Of a stretch of DNA of 64,000 nucleotides, positions 48,411-58,015 are shown in pieces. Where the stretch lies: positions 186,001-250,000 of the forward strand of contig JADKGF010000001.1 in the NCBI GenBank assembly GCA_016717105.1. The letters run 5' to 3'. Each line of letters opens with the position of its first letter. Within the stretch, counting starts at the first letter, position 1. The notes beneath the pieces are model-generated. The model was given only the letters and a program-made list of their open reading frames with translations. It made no database searches and was not told the origin of the DNA. Position numbers and translations under genes: made by a program. Source of the DNA: Saprospiraceae bacterium (GTDB taxonomy: Bacteria > Bacteroidota > Bacteroidia > Chitinophagales > Saprospiraceae).

Positions 48411-50378
48411 ATGAAGAGTAAAAAACAAATATCAGCAGTTAATAAAATAGTGGTTAATCCCACAGTGGATTCTTCTTTTCATTTCAAATGGCATGCCCTT
48501 TTGGTTTTTGCATTTGGCTCATTATTATATCTCAATACCCTCACGCATGAGTTTACACAGGATGACGCCATAGTGATCTATGACAATATGTACACTACAA
48601 AGGGTATTTCGGGTATTAAAGGCTTGTTTACCAAGGATACATTTTTCGGATTTTTTAAAGAAGAAGGCAAGGCAAAACTCGTTTCTGGTGGAAGGTACAG
48701 GCCGCTGACTCCTGCTATGTTTGCCATAGAATATCAAATAGTAGGAAAGAATCCTTTTTTGGGTCATTTCATAAACATCTTATTATATGGTTTCCTTTGT
48801 CTGATGGTGTATAAACTTCTCATCTCGATGATTTGCCATAAAGAAGATAGTGAACGTAAGCGATATTGGGTTTTGATAGCAGCGTTAATCTATGCGGCAC
48901 ATCCAATACACACAGAGGCTGTAGCCAATATCAAAGGCCGTGACGAAATTATGAGTATGTTGGGAAGTGTTTTTGCCTTGTACTATACATTAAAATATAT
49001 CGACTTTAAGCAAACAAAGTATTTGATATTTGCTGGTATAAGTTTCTTTTTGGCATTTCTTTCGAAGGAAAATACGATTACATTTTTAGCAGTAATTCCA
49101 CTGACATTGTATTATTTCAGAAATATGGAGTGGAAAAGTGCCTTTACGAACACAGCTTTTTTGCTTGTTCCCACCTTCGTGTTTTTGTTGATAAGATCTG
49201 CTATTTTGGGTAGTGATTTTGGCGGCACACCGATGGAATTGATGAACAATCCATACCTAAAATATGTAAATGGAACGTATATACCATTTGATTTGGGTGA
49301 AAAAATAGCTACCATCATGTTTACCTTAGGTAAGTATGTACAATTATTAGTTTTTCCTCATCCATTGACCCATGATTACTATCCACGATACATAGATATA
49401 ATGTCATTTGGAGATATCAAAGTCATAGGCAGCGTGTTATTATATATCGCATTGATATGGATGTCCATCCAAGGCTTGAAAACCCGTAGCATCTATGGAT
49501 ATGGGGCAGCGTTTTTTCTTATCACTTTGTCTATCGTTTCCAATATTGTTTTTCCTATTGGTACCAATATGTCAGAGCGATTTATGTTTATGCCATCGCT
49601 TGGGTTTGCTATAATTTTGGCTTATTTTGCCGATCAGATGTTGTATCAAAGATTGGGAAAACAAATGTTTTTGATCACCGCCGGGATATTACTGACTTTG
49701 TACGGTTTGAAAACTATTACCAGGAATTTTGTTTGGGAAAGTGATTTCAAGTTATTTACCACAGACGTAAAAACATCTGTAAATAGTGCAAAGGTACTAA
49801 ATGCAGCTGGCGGATCACTCACGGCAGAGGCTTATAAAGAAAAGGATGAAAATAAAAAGAAAGCCATGCTCGAGCAAGCTTTAGTGTATTTGGACCAAGC
49901 GATCAAAGTTCATCCTACGTACAAGAATGCTTATTTGCTAATAGGAAATGCAAACTATTACATGCAGGCCTACGAAAAGGCAATAACGGCCTATGGCAAT
50001 GCGTTAAAAATAGATCCCGATTTTAAGGATGCTTTTGCCAATCAGGCTATTGCGCTGCGAGATGCCGGAAAATATGCAGGTGAAAAAGAAAATGATCTTC
50101 AGAAAGCCGAGACATATCTGGCAAAGTCATATCAAATGACACCTAATGACGGTGAAACATTGAGATTGCTCGGTGTGTTAAATGGTATGAAAGGCAATCA
50201 TAGTGAAGCAATCAAATATTTTGGAAAAGTACTGGAATTAGATAAAAATAATGCAGGTGCATATCTGAATTTGAGTACTGCTTACCGCAATTCTGGTGAC
50301 GCCAACAATGCTGAGATTTATCTTAAAAAAGCAGTGGAATTAGATCCTGAAATTCTCCGAAAACAAGGACCACAGTAA
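48411..50378 (+). CDS. GT-C-like membrane protein with C-terminal TPR repeats (TMTC-like)
   Basis: A 655-residue protein. N-terminal two thirds: about ten TM helices with an early extracytoplasmic loop holding the acidic pair in FTQDDAIVIYDN and GRYRPLTPAMFA, as in GT-C fold glycosyltransferases and eukaryotic TMTC mannosyltransferases. C-terminal third: at least four TPR units (e.g. AYLLIGNANYYMQAYEKAIT, AYLNLSTAYRNSGDANNAEI) facing outward. O-glycosylation of secreted proteins is the likely role by analogy; not shown. Start at 48411 chosen over an in-frame GTG at 48405, which overlaps the promoter. Confidence 0.8.
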   Translation: MKSKKQISAVNKIVVNPTVDSSFHFKWHALLVFAFGSLLYLNTLTHEFTQDDAIVIYDNMYTTKGISGIKGLFTKDTFFGFFKEEGKAKLVSGGRYRPLTPAMFAIEYQIVGKNPFLGHFINILLYGFLCLMVYKLLISMICHKEDSERKRYWVLIAALIYAAHPIHTEAVANIKGRDEIMSMLGSVFALYYTLKYIDFKQTKYLIFAGISFFLAFLSKENTITFLAVIPLTLYYFRNMEWKSAFTNTAFLLVPTFVFLLIRSAILGSDFGGTPMELMNNPYLKYVNGTYIPFDLGEKIATIMFTLGKYVQLLVFPHPLTHDYYPRYIDIMSFGDIKVIGSVLLYIALIWMSIQGLKTRSIYGYGAAFFLITLSIVSNIVFPIGTNMSERFMFMPSLGFAIILAYFADQMLYQRLGKQMFLITAGILLTLYGLKTITRNFVWESDFKLFTTDVKTSVNSAKVLNAAGGSLTAEAYKEKDENKKKAMLEQALVYLDQAIKVHPTYKNAYLLIGNANYYMQAYEKAITAYGNALKIDPDFKDAFANQAIALRDAGKYAGEKENDLQKAETYLAKSYQMTPNDGETLRLLGVLNGMKGNHSEAIKYFGKVLELDKNNAGAYLNLSTAYRNSGDANNAEIYLKKAVELDPEILRKQGPQ

Positions 50379-50543
50379 TTTTTAACTTAAAATTAAAGAC
50401 ATTTTCCCGATATTGACGTCTTAAGGCTAGATAATTACATTTTTCATCAATGGGAGAATGCAATTTGATTTGGATGTCATTGGTTGATATTGTTAAATCT
50501 CCATCCAGAGAATTATCAAATCAGGGACAAAATAATAGTAATT

Positions 50544-53489
50544 ATGTTGTTTAAAGGTTTCAAAGAGAAATGGTATATTTTGGTAATGGCTTGTATTACA
50601 GCCCTACAAGTCAGTGCGCAAAGTTATCTGGAGAGAGAGGATCTCTGGGTTGAAGGTAAATTGACAGAAATGACTCTTGACCAAAAAATAGGTCAGTTAT
50701 TTATGATTAGAGCATACTCTAAAGGTAATGAGGCTGAAGAAAAAATTATAAATGATTACATCAAAAAATACCACATTGGAGGATTGTGCTTTTTCCAAGG
50801 AAAAGTGGATGAACAAGCATCTTTGATAAATAAATACCAACGCATATCAACCATACCCATGTTTATGGGCATAGATGCAGAGTGGGGATTGGGCATGAGA
50901 TTTCCCAAAGAAACAGTGTCTTTTCCCAGACAACTCATGTTGGGTGCCATTCAAGATAATAAATTAATCTATGAAATGGGCAAAGAAATCGCTAAGCAAT
51001 GCAAAAGAGTAGGAATAAACATAAATTTTGCCCCATCGATTGATATTAACAGCAACCCATCAAATCCAGTGATTTACGATCGATCATTCGGTCAATCACC
51101 GCAAAATGTAACGGCTAAAGGATATATGTACATGAAGGCACTTGAAGATGCTGGAGTAATGGCATGTATCAAACATTTTCCTGGTCATGGAGATACAGAT
51201 ACGGATTCTCACCTAGATTTACCTGTTTTAAATCATACATTAGAAAGAATGGAAAATATTGAGTTTTTCCCATTCAGAAGACTTGCAAGTCAAGGTGCAG
51301 GAGCCGTAATGATCGGCCATCTTCAAGTTCCTGCTATTGATTCAAGAGCAAACAGACCAGCAACTTTGTCACAAAGAGCAGTTAGCAATCTGCTGAGGGA
51401 CGACATGGGATACAATGGTTTAATATTTACTGATGCTATGGATATGAAAGGTGTCACCAAGTATTTTCCAAATGGTATAGCAGAGGCAGAAGCTTTCCTG
51501 GCTGGCAATGATGTCATCCTTTTGCCAGAAAATCTACCTAAGGCATTTACCACCATAAAAGACTATGTGACAGAAGGTAAGATAAGTATTAACAGATTGG
51601 ACGAAAGTATCGAAAGGATCCTTAGAGCTAAATATAAACTTGGACTTAATACTATTCCATATGTTGAACCTGTTGGTATCTACGATGATCTGAATAGAAA
51701 TCAATCTACAGCGATTAAACAAAAGTTGGCAGAAGCTTCCATTACGGTAATATCAGATGATGATAACCTGATCCCGATCCGAGATTTGGATGGTTTAGAT
51801 ATTGCAACACTCAGTATTAACAACAATCAAAAAACCATCTTTCAAACAAGGGCTGACAGTTATGTTGATGCAAGGCACTATTTTCTGATGCCACAGCAAT
51901 TGAGTCAACAATTTCAACAACATCAACAAACGCTTTCCAGATTTGATAAGGTTATCGTAGGCATCCATACATCTGGCAAACAAAATGATTTTTCAAAAGA
52001 TCTTCCAGAAGAGGTAATACGATTTTTATCAGAGCTTCAATCAAAAACTGATGTTATCATTGTGCTTTTTGGAAATCCATACCTACTTAAAAAACTTAAT
52101 TTTGCTGACCACTTGGTTTTGAGTTATGATAATGACCCAATAACACAAGATGCTACGATGCAAGCTATTTTTGGCGTAAGCGATATATCAGGAAAACTTC
52201 CTGTCGATATCTCAGAAAATTGGCCAACTGGGCATGGCATATTTAAGGGTTCGCTCAAGAGATTGGGTTACGCAATCCCAGAAATGATAGGAATGAGTAC
52301 ATCTATCCTCAAGAATATTGACACATTGATGGCAGAAATGATCAATGATAATGCAGCTCCCGGCGCTCAAATTCTGATTGCTAAAAATGGCAAAATTGTG
52401 TGGCAAAAGGCATACGGGAAACTTACACCAGATAGTTATTATGTATCGGACAATACGATTTATGATGTAGCTTCTGTCACAAAGGTACTAGCTACTACAC
52501 TAGCCACCATGAAACTTGTTGATGCCGAAAAAATTAATTTAAAAAGTCCCTTGAGACACTACATAGCAGGAATAGATACGACGGACAAAGCAAATCTCAT
52601 TATCGAAGATATTTTGGCCCACCATGCTAGACTGTACCCGTGGATAGGATTTTATGAAAAGACAACATTACCACAAAAGAGTTTTGGTTATAATCCAATG
52701 TACTACAGTGGCATGCTTCAAGATAAATACACCATTCCTGTAGCTAGAGGAATGTTTATGAGGACAGATTACATTGATAGTATTTATCAGGAAATTTGGA
52801 CCAGTAAGCTTAGGGAGTCAGATAGTTATCGGTATAGTGACCTTGGATTTTATATCATGAAAAAAGTCGTAGAAAACCAATCGCACACTACATTGGACGA
52901 CTATACTTATCGAAATTTTTACAAACCTTTACTCTTGACTCATACGGGATTTACACCATTGTTAAGGCATCCAGAATTTAATATAGCACCAACAGAAATT
53001 GACAATTATTTTAGATTGCAAACCTTAAGAGGATATGTTCATGATATGGGTGCTGCAATGCTAGGTGGTGTTGGTGGTCATGCAGGTTTGTTTTCCAATG
53101 CAAAAGAAATGGCCATCTTGATGCAAATGTTATTAAACAAAGGTGCTTACGGTGGGACACAATATATAAAACCTGAGACTGTAAAGATTTTTACTACCAG
53201 ACATATAAAATCATCTAGACGTGGGCTTGGTTTCGATATGAAGGAGTTAGACCCTAAGAAAACCAAAAGTACTTCAGAATTGGCGCCGGCATCGACTTTT
53301 GGACACACCGGTTTTACAGGTACAGCAGTATGGGCAGATCCCGAAAATAATATTGTTTACATATTTTGTACAAATAGGACGTATCCTAGTCGAAACAATC
53401 AGACTTTCAATAATAGAGATTACAGAGCCAAAGTACAAGCACTGATTTATGAGGCAATGAAAGGTTATAGAGCCTCAGCTTATTTGTAA
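50544..53489 (+). CDS. GH3 glycosidase fused to a beta-lactamase-like serine hydrolase
   Basis: A 981-residue secreted fusion. The start at 50544 is preferred to 50484 because it opens a signal peptide (MLFKGFKEKWYILVMACITA, ending QVSAQ). Residues about 30-370: NagZ-like GH3 with KHFPGHGDTDTDSH and nucleophile region IFTDAMDMKGV. A GH3 C-terminal domain follows. Residues about 600-975: class C beta-lactamase/AmpH-like domain with SxxK in VASVTKVLATT, YSD motif in YRYSDLGFY and HTGFTGTAVW. Expected substrates are peptidoglycan fragments: N-acetylglucosamine removal plus D-Ala peptide or esterase activity. The fusion is known in Bacteroidota. Confidence 0.9.
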   Translation: MLFKGFKEKWYILVMACITALQVSAQSYLEREDLWVEGKLTEMTLDQKIGQLFMIRAYSKGNEAEEKIINDYIKKYHIGGLCFFQGKVDEQASLINKYQRISTIPMFMGIDAEWGLGMRFPKETVSFPRQLMLGAIQDNKLIYEMGKEIAKQCKRVGININFAPSIDINSNPSNPVIYDRSFGQSPQNVTAKGYMYMKALEDAGVMACIKHFPGHGDTDTDSHLDLPVLNHTLERMENIEFFPFRRLASQGAGAVMIGHLQVPAIDSRANRPATLSQRAVSNLLRDDMGYNGLIFTDAMDMKGVTKYFPNGIAEAEAFLAGNDVILLPENLPKAFTTIKDYVTEGKISINRLDESIERILRAKYKLGLNTIPYVEPVGIYDDLNRNQSTAIKQKLAEASITVISDDDNLIPIRDLDGLDIATLSINNNQKTIFQTRADSYVDARHYFLMPQQLSQQFQQHQQTLSRFDKVIVGIHTSGKQNDFSKDLPEEVIRFLSELQSKTDVIIVLFGNPYLLKKLNFADHLVLSYDNDPITQDATMQAIFGVSDISGKLPVDISENWPTGHGIFKGSLKRLGYAIPEMIGMSTSILKNIDTLMAEMINDNAAPGAQILIAKNGKIVWQKAYGKLTPDSYYVSDNTIYDVASVTKVLATTLATMKLVDAEKINLKSPLRHYIAGIDTTDKANLIIEDILAHHARLYPWIGFYEKTTLPQKSFGYNPMYYSGMLQDKYTIPVARGMFMRTDYIDSIYQEIWTSKLRESDSYRYSDLGFYIMKKVVENQSHTTLDDYTYRNFYKPLLLTHTGFTPLLRHPEFNIAPTEIDNYFRLQTLRGYVHDMGAAMLGGVGGHAGLFSNAKEMAILMQMLLNKGAYGGTQYIKPETVKIFTTRHIKSSRRGLGFDMKELDPKKTKSTSELAPASTFGHTGFTGTAVWADPENNIVYIFCTNRTYPSRNNQTFNNRDYRAKVQALIYEAMKGYRASAYL

Positions 53490-53522
53490 GAAATATTTAT
53501 GTGAATGATGTGGAATGTGATA

Positions 53523-53678
53523 TTACATCCACCTTTGCGCTTTCACAAAAGAAGTAAAAAATGGCGGAAGCATCACCCAAAACCATTCAGGCTTAAACAT
53601 GAGGAATAGTACAATACCTACCAAAGATAATAAAGTATATATCCAATATAATCTTACAGATTCTGATGATGAATTCAT
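53523..53678 (-). CDS. 51-residue single-pass membrane protein
   Basis: A short ORF starting MNSSSESVRLYWIYTLLSLV, with one TM helix (residues about 11-30) and an aromatic C-terminal half ending VKAQRWM. Not recognised. Support: it fills most of the gap between the GH3 fusion and the GHMP kinase, has its own exact -7 box 40 bp upstream, and its end is positioned close to the convergent gene. Topology and role unknown. Confidence 0.6.
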   Translation of the reverse strand: MNSSSESVRLYWIYTLLSLVGIVLFLMFKPEWFWVMLPPFFTSFVKAQRWM

Positions 53679-53717
53679 ATCGTTTCTTATTTTTGTTTGA
53701 TTTTATTATTTATTCGG

Positions 53718-53725
53718 CAAATGTA
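53718..53725 (-). promoter_or_regulatory. -7 promoter box of the small membrane-protein gene
   Basis: TACATTTG on the minus strand, exact match, 40 bp upstream of the ATG at 53678. Confidence 0.6.
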
Positions 53726-53769
53726 GCGTTTTTTGTTAAACAATTTCCATAAATCCGAGGCGAACTTTG

Positions 53770-54645
53770 ATGGTGAAGAGTAAATTTTTTAATTCTAAAA
53801 TATTGCTTTTTGGTGAATATACGGTGACACTTGGGTCAGATGCCTTAGCTGTGCCGTTTGATCACTTTAAGGGTAACTGGAATTTCAGTACCAATGCAAC
53901 AGAATCAAATGCAAATTTGCAGCAGCTATATAATTATCTACAGAAGGAAAGTAAGTTGAGCGACCTTTTTGATATGAAAAATTTGGCAAATGACATTGAA
54001 GATGGATTGTTTTTTGAATCAAGCATTCCGACTGGTTATGGTCTTGGAAGTAGCGGAGCGCTGGTTGCTGCATTGTACGATAAATACGCTACTGACAAAA
54101 TATTAGATTCTAATTCACTCAAATCTATTTTTGCTCAAATCGAAAATTGTTTTCATGGTGCTAGTTCAGGTATTGACCCATTAGTATCATACTTGAATGC
54201 ACCGATTTTAATTAGAAATAAAAGTGAAATCAACTCAGTACAATGTGAAGTCAAAAAAAGTGGTTTTTTTATGATAGATTCAGGTATTTCAAGGAAAACA
54301 GCACCTTTTGTCCATATTTTCAACAATAAAATGAGCGAAAGTGGCGATTTTCGTACAAATGTAGAAGCCTTGAAATCAGTAAACAGTCAAATCATTTCAA
54401 AACTCATCAACAAAGAAAATATCAAAAACGAATTCGAAATTATAAGCAAGATACAAGCAACTCATTTTGGTGAAATGATTCCCGAAAAGTTGAAACCAGT
54501 CTGGCAAAATGGTTTGGAAAGCCGACAGTATTTTTTAAAATTATGTGGTGCTGGCGGCGGCGGTATGTTTTTAGGTTGGAGTGAAGATTCAGACTTTTTA
54601 AGTAAAACATTGGCTGACACAACATTGACTGTTTTTCATTTATAG
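53770..54645 (+). CDS. GHMP-family kinase (mevalonate-kinase-like)
   Basis: A 291-residue small-molecule kinase. N-terminal KILLFGEYTVTLGSDALAVP, ATP-binding motif 2 PTGYGLGSSGALVAALYD and motif 3 CGAGGGGMFLGW define the GHMP fold. Substrate may be mevalonate or a related alcohol; the window also has fni and HMG-CoA reductase, making a mevalonate-pathway role reasonable but unproven. The ATG at 53770 is chosen over a TTG one codon earlier. Sequence diverges from classical mevalonate kinases (a Bacteroidota-specific branch). Confidence 0.8.
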   Translation: MVKSKFFNSKILLFGEYTVTLGSDALAVPFDHFKGNWNFSTNATESNANLQQLYNYLQKESKLSDLFDMKNLANDIEDGLFFESSIPTGYGLGSSGALVAALYDKYATDKILDSNSLKSIFAQIENCFHGASSGIDPLVSYLNAPILIRNKSEINSVQCEVKKSGFFMIDSGISRKTAPFVHIFNNKMSESGDFRTNVEALKSVNSQIISKLINKENIKNEFEIISKIQATHFGEMIPEKLKPVWQNGLESRQYFLKLCGAGGGGMFLGWSEDSDFLSKTLADTTLTVFHL

Positions 54646-54808
54646 GAGATGCAATATAGTTTGTCAATTTCTATAATCTGTGTACAAACTTTAATGCTTC
54701 ATCTATGTTATTAATGTCGAAAAGACAGGCGTTTATTCTTGTTTAGGGATTAAAATTGTGGACCCTATTTTTGAGTATAATTTTCACAAGTGATTAAAAA
54801 CCAATATT

Positions 54809-55600
54809 TTGTATAAAATTTTACAAGATCAAAAATTAAGGAATTCGATCTTTGATCTTTTGATAGAGGCGGGTGATAAAATCATGACCTATTATCGGTC
54901 GGAGACATTCGAAACCTTTCAAAAAGAAGACAAGAGTCCTGTAACTACGGCAGATTTGGCATCAGATGAGGTTATTTCACGTGGATTGGCGGCCCTAACA
55001 CCATGTTGGAAAGTAATATCGGAGGAAAAAGCATTGCCCGAGCAAAAAGAACAAAAACAAACAGACTATTTTTGGATTTTGGACCCATTGGATGGCACCA
55101 AAGAATTTTTGCATCGTACCGACGAGTTTTCCATAAATCTGGCCCTAATTCATGACGACGAAGTGGTAGCTGGATATATTTATTTACCAGTATTCAAGGA
55201 AATGTATTATGGTGTGAAAGGCCATGGCGCTTATCAACACATAGATCATAGTGAAGAAAAACGCCTTCATGTCAATTCATTTTCCTTGGCGGATGAAAAC
55301 CTAAAGGTTGTCACGAGCCGAAATCATATAGATGATGGTACCAGAGTCTATTTAGAAAAACTAAATAATCCAAATTTGATTTTTATGGGAAGCGCACTAA
55401 AATTTATCAATATTGCTAATGGAAAAGCCGATTATTACCCAAGAATGATCCAGATTATGGAGTGGGACACTGCCGCTGGACAAATCATTATAGAAGAAGC
55501 TGGCGGAAGTTTGGTAAATGCAAATACAGGCGAGCCACTCACCTACAACAAACCAGGGATGATCAATCCATATTTTATCGCATCCGGCAAAATCATCTGA
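54809..55600 (+). CDS. cysQ: 3'(2'),5'-bisphosphate nucleotidase
   Basis: Li+-sensitive inositol-monophosphatase-family enzyme hydrolysing PAP to AMP, relieving inhibition from sulfate assimilation. 263 residues. Metal-site motifs: EEKALPEQ (Glu), DPLDGTKEF, and WDTAAGQ near the C-terminus. The frame has no ATG near the expected start: a TTG at 54809 follows a stop at 54791 and gives the right N-terminus (LRNSIFDLLIEAGDKIMTYY), so TTG is the likely start. The stop overlaps the glycosyltransferase ATG by one base (TGATG). Confidence 0.9.
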   Translation: MYKILQDQKLRNSIFDLLIEAGDKIMTYYRSETFETFQKEDKSPVTTADLASDEVISRGLAALTPCWKVISEEKALPEQKEQKQTDYFWILDPLDGTKEFLHRTDEFSINLALIHDDEVVAGYIYLPVFKEMYYGVKGHGAYQHIDHSEEKRLHVNSFSLADENLKVVTSRNHIDDGTRVYLEKLNNPNLIFMGSALKFINIANGKADYYPRMIQIMEWDTAAGQIIIEEAGGSLVNANTGEPLTYNKPGMINPYFIASGKII

Positions 55601-56372
55601 TGACTGAAACAAAATATAGCGCTGTTATCATTGCTAAAAATGATGAATCAACCATAGGCGAATGCATCCTTGCTATGCAAAAATTGACCAATGACATTTT
55701 GATTGTTCTTGATGATAGATCCGATGATAATACGGAAAATATCTGTCTCCAGCATGGCGTAAGACTGATCAAAAAAACTGGGAAGGATATTCTAAAAATA
55801 AAAATTTTGGTGCTGATCATGCAAAAAATGATTGGATACTTTGTCCAGATGCTGATGAAGTTTTTGATGACGTTTTAATACAAAAATTGAAAGAAATCAA
55901 TCCGAAAGATGACCAAGTATATGAAATGAACAGACTGACATATTTCATGAAGACGGCTGTAAAACATAGTGGTTGGTTTCCGGATTGGAATATCAGATTA
56001 TATAATAAAAAGTCTATGCGATGGAATGATAACCTAGTCCACGAATCTTTGGAATCTACGTACCCATTGAGACGTCAGCGATTATCTGGTATTGTCCGGC
56101 ATTATAGTTTCAGAGACGAAAATCACATGAAAGAGAAATATGATATTTATGCAAAACTAAGGGCAAATGAGTGGATAAAAGCCAACAAAATGCCTTCAAT
56201 TTTCAAAATGTGGTTTGGGCCTTATTTCAGATTTGTACGTACATTTATATTGAAGTTGGGTTTTTTAGACGGGAAAACAGGCTATACCATTGCCAAAAAT
56301 GATTTTATTTTGAAAAGGAAAGAAATCTATTATTGGAGACAATTCCAAAAATCAGCATCTAACGTGCAGTAA
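55600..56372 (+). CDS. Family 2 glycosyltransferase (WaaE-like; frameshifted)
   Basis: GT-A glycosyltransferase of the WaaE/KdtX-like group that extends LPS core or capsule sugars. About 257 residues when joined (pieces 55600-55878 and 55887-56372, both open further). Seen: SAVIIAKNDESTIGEC, nucleotide-sugar Asp in VLDDRSDDN, metal-binding CPDADEVFDD and WFPDWNIRLYNKKSMRW. The frame breaks in an A7 run at 55771-55777; eight bases restore LIKKNWEGYSKNKNFGADHA. Translationally coupled to cysQ. Confidence 0.82.
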
Positions 56373-56472
56373 ATAATAATATTTTTAGGAGGTTTTTCCG
56401 ATTCACACCCAAATATCCTGTTTCGTCGGAAAATATTTGGAAACTTATATTTCTGGTTGTTTCTTTGCTGAT

Positions 56473-57228
56473 ATGTACACCGCAATTATCATAGAGGACG
56501 AATATCCAGCCATACTTCGATTGAAGCATATGGTGAGCCTTCATTCAGATGCCATCACTTTACTGACACATGCGGATACAGGTCGAGCAGGAATAGACTC
56601 AGTAAATAAACTTCGACCTGACGTAATATTTTTAGATATTCACTTACCAGATATGACGGGCTTTGAGGTTTTGAATGCTCTGGATTATCATCCGATGGTG
56701 ATTTTTACTACCGCTTACGCGGAATATGCTGTTCAGGCTTTTGAGGTGTTTTCGGTAGATTACTTGGTCAAGCCTTTTGAAGAAAGCCGATTCAGGAAAG
56801 CCATAGAAAAAATCGCACATTTCAAACAACTAGAGTCACCGCCAGACTATGCCAAAATGGCAACCTTATTTTTTGAAGCACAACGCAAACCAAAACAAAC
56901 TTCGCTAGCTGTGAAATCTGGCAATAAAATTTTATTGATAGACTTTGAAGATATCACTCATTTTAAGGCTGATGACAAATATGTGACCGTCTCGCTTCCC
57001 GACAATAAGAGTTATCTCAGCGAAAAATCCTTGAGTACATTAGAACAAATTCTACCTGAACAATTCATACGCATACATCGATCTTACATTATAAACAAAG
57101 TATGGATAGCTGAGATACACCGATATTTCAAGGGCAGACTGATGTTGGTATTGGACGATAAGCAAAGGACCACACTTATAACTTCTGATGGATATACCCA
57201 ACAAGTCAAAGAAGCTTTGGGTCTTTAG
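56473..57228 (+). CDS. LytTR-family response regulator
   Basis: A 251-residue two-domain regulator. Receiver domain, residues about 1-120, with acidic pocket IIEDE, phospho-acceptor Asp in VIFLDIHLPD and Lys in YLVKPFEE; DNA-binding LytTR domain at about 145-250 with HFKADDKYVTVSLPD and FIRIHRSYIIN. The ATG at 56473 (MYTAIIIEDE) is chosen; an in-frame upstream start would add 12 non-receiver residues. No kinase is adjacent. The two LytS kinases at 18467-21749 are candidate partners by family only. Convergent with the GLPGLI gene (1 bp between stops). Confidence 0.9.
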   Translation: MYTAIIIEDEYPAILRLKHMVSLHSDAITLLTHADTGRAGIDSVNKLRPDVIFLDIHLPDMTGFEVLNALDYHPMVIFTTAYAEYAVQAFEVFSVDYLVKPFEESRFRKAIEKIAHFKQLESPPDYAKMATLFFEAQRKPKQTSLAVKSGNKILLIDFEDITHFKADDKYVTVSLPDNKSYLSEKSLSTLEQILPEQFIRIHRSYIINKVWIAEIHRYFKGRLMLVLDDKQRTTLITSDGYTQQVKEALGL

Positions 57229-57229
57229 A

Positions 57230-57982
57230 TCAATAACGAAGATCCCAAAATGGATTACGTCTGCCTTCAATACTGAGTGTATAATGTTTTTTCTTTTTGG
57301 CATTAAATTCTTGATAATCAGACTTTTTACCTTTATATTTTTTGGGTAGAGGCAGCACTGGATCTACATCACTAAGCTCTATTTTGGTAGCTATGATATT
57401 GATGTCGTCATTATTATAATTCAACTCAAGAATCACACCTGGTAATCCACCGAATCCTTCAGGGCCGCTAAGCACCTTGATTTTGTCAGTAAACCAAGCA
57501 GTGATTGGCTTATTATACACAGTATCTATGGTCTCTGCTTTCATACATACATATCCAGCTACATCCTTGAGTTCATTAAGGATTTTCCATTTAAATTTTG
57601 GTATATCTCCTTCGATAATGTAGAGCTTACCGAGCAGCTCTCTCACATCTTTTGTAGTGCGTGTATCGAAATTTCTGACTAGGACATCTTCATCTTCTCC
57701 CCATGAATATCCAAAGTTTTCTTCTTTTTCTTTTTGCTTATATACACTGGCAGATTTGGTAAATGCAAGTATGAAGTCGGTACCTTTATAGTCCTTATTA
57801 CTTCCCCAAGTAAGTAGGATACGATCTTTTTCTTCTACTGACAAGTAAGGCATTTTGGAAGCTACATTTGCCCAATTGTATTTTTTATTATAGGTAATAG
57901 TGCCACCTTGTGAATGGCTTTGCATATATAAAACATTGATAAATAACAGAATATGCACAAATTTTATAGAGAAGTGTTTCAT
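57230..57982 (-). CDS. GLPGLI family protein
   Basis: A 250-residue secreted protein of the Bacteroidota-only GLPGLI family, named for its conserved motif, here GFGGLPGVILEL at about residues 180-191. Signal peptide at the N-terminus (FVHILLFINVLYMQSHSQG); mostly beta-rich thereafter. Function unknown. It lies 33 bp downstream of an outer-membrane beta-barrel gene, a pairing often seen for this family. Confidence 0.87.
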   Translation of the reverse strand: MKHFSIKFVHILLFINVLYMQSHSQGGTITYNKKYNWANVASKMPYLSVEEKDRILLTWGSNKDYKGTDFILAFTKSASVYKQKEKEENFGYSWGEDEDVLVRNFDTRTTKDVRELLGKLYIIEGDIPKFKWKILNELKDVAGYVCMKAETIDTVYNKPITAWFTDKIKVLSGPEGFGGLPGVILELNYNNDDINIIATKIELSDVDPVLPLPKKYKGKKSDYQEFNAKKKKHYTLSIEGRRNPFWDLRY

Positions 57983-58015
57983 GTGTTGGTGGATTGTATT
58001 AAAATTATGAATGAT

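Noticed and set aside
50484..50543. N-terminal extension of the GH3 fusion protein
   Set aside because: It would place 20 polar residues ahead of a clear signal peptide; the start at 50544 is better.
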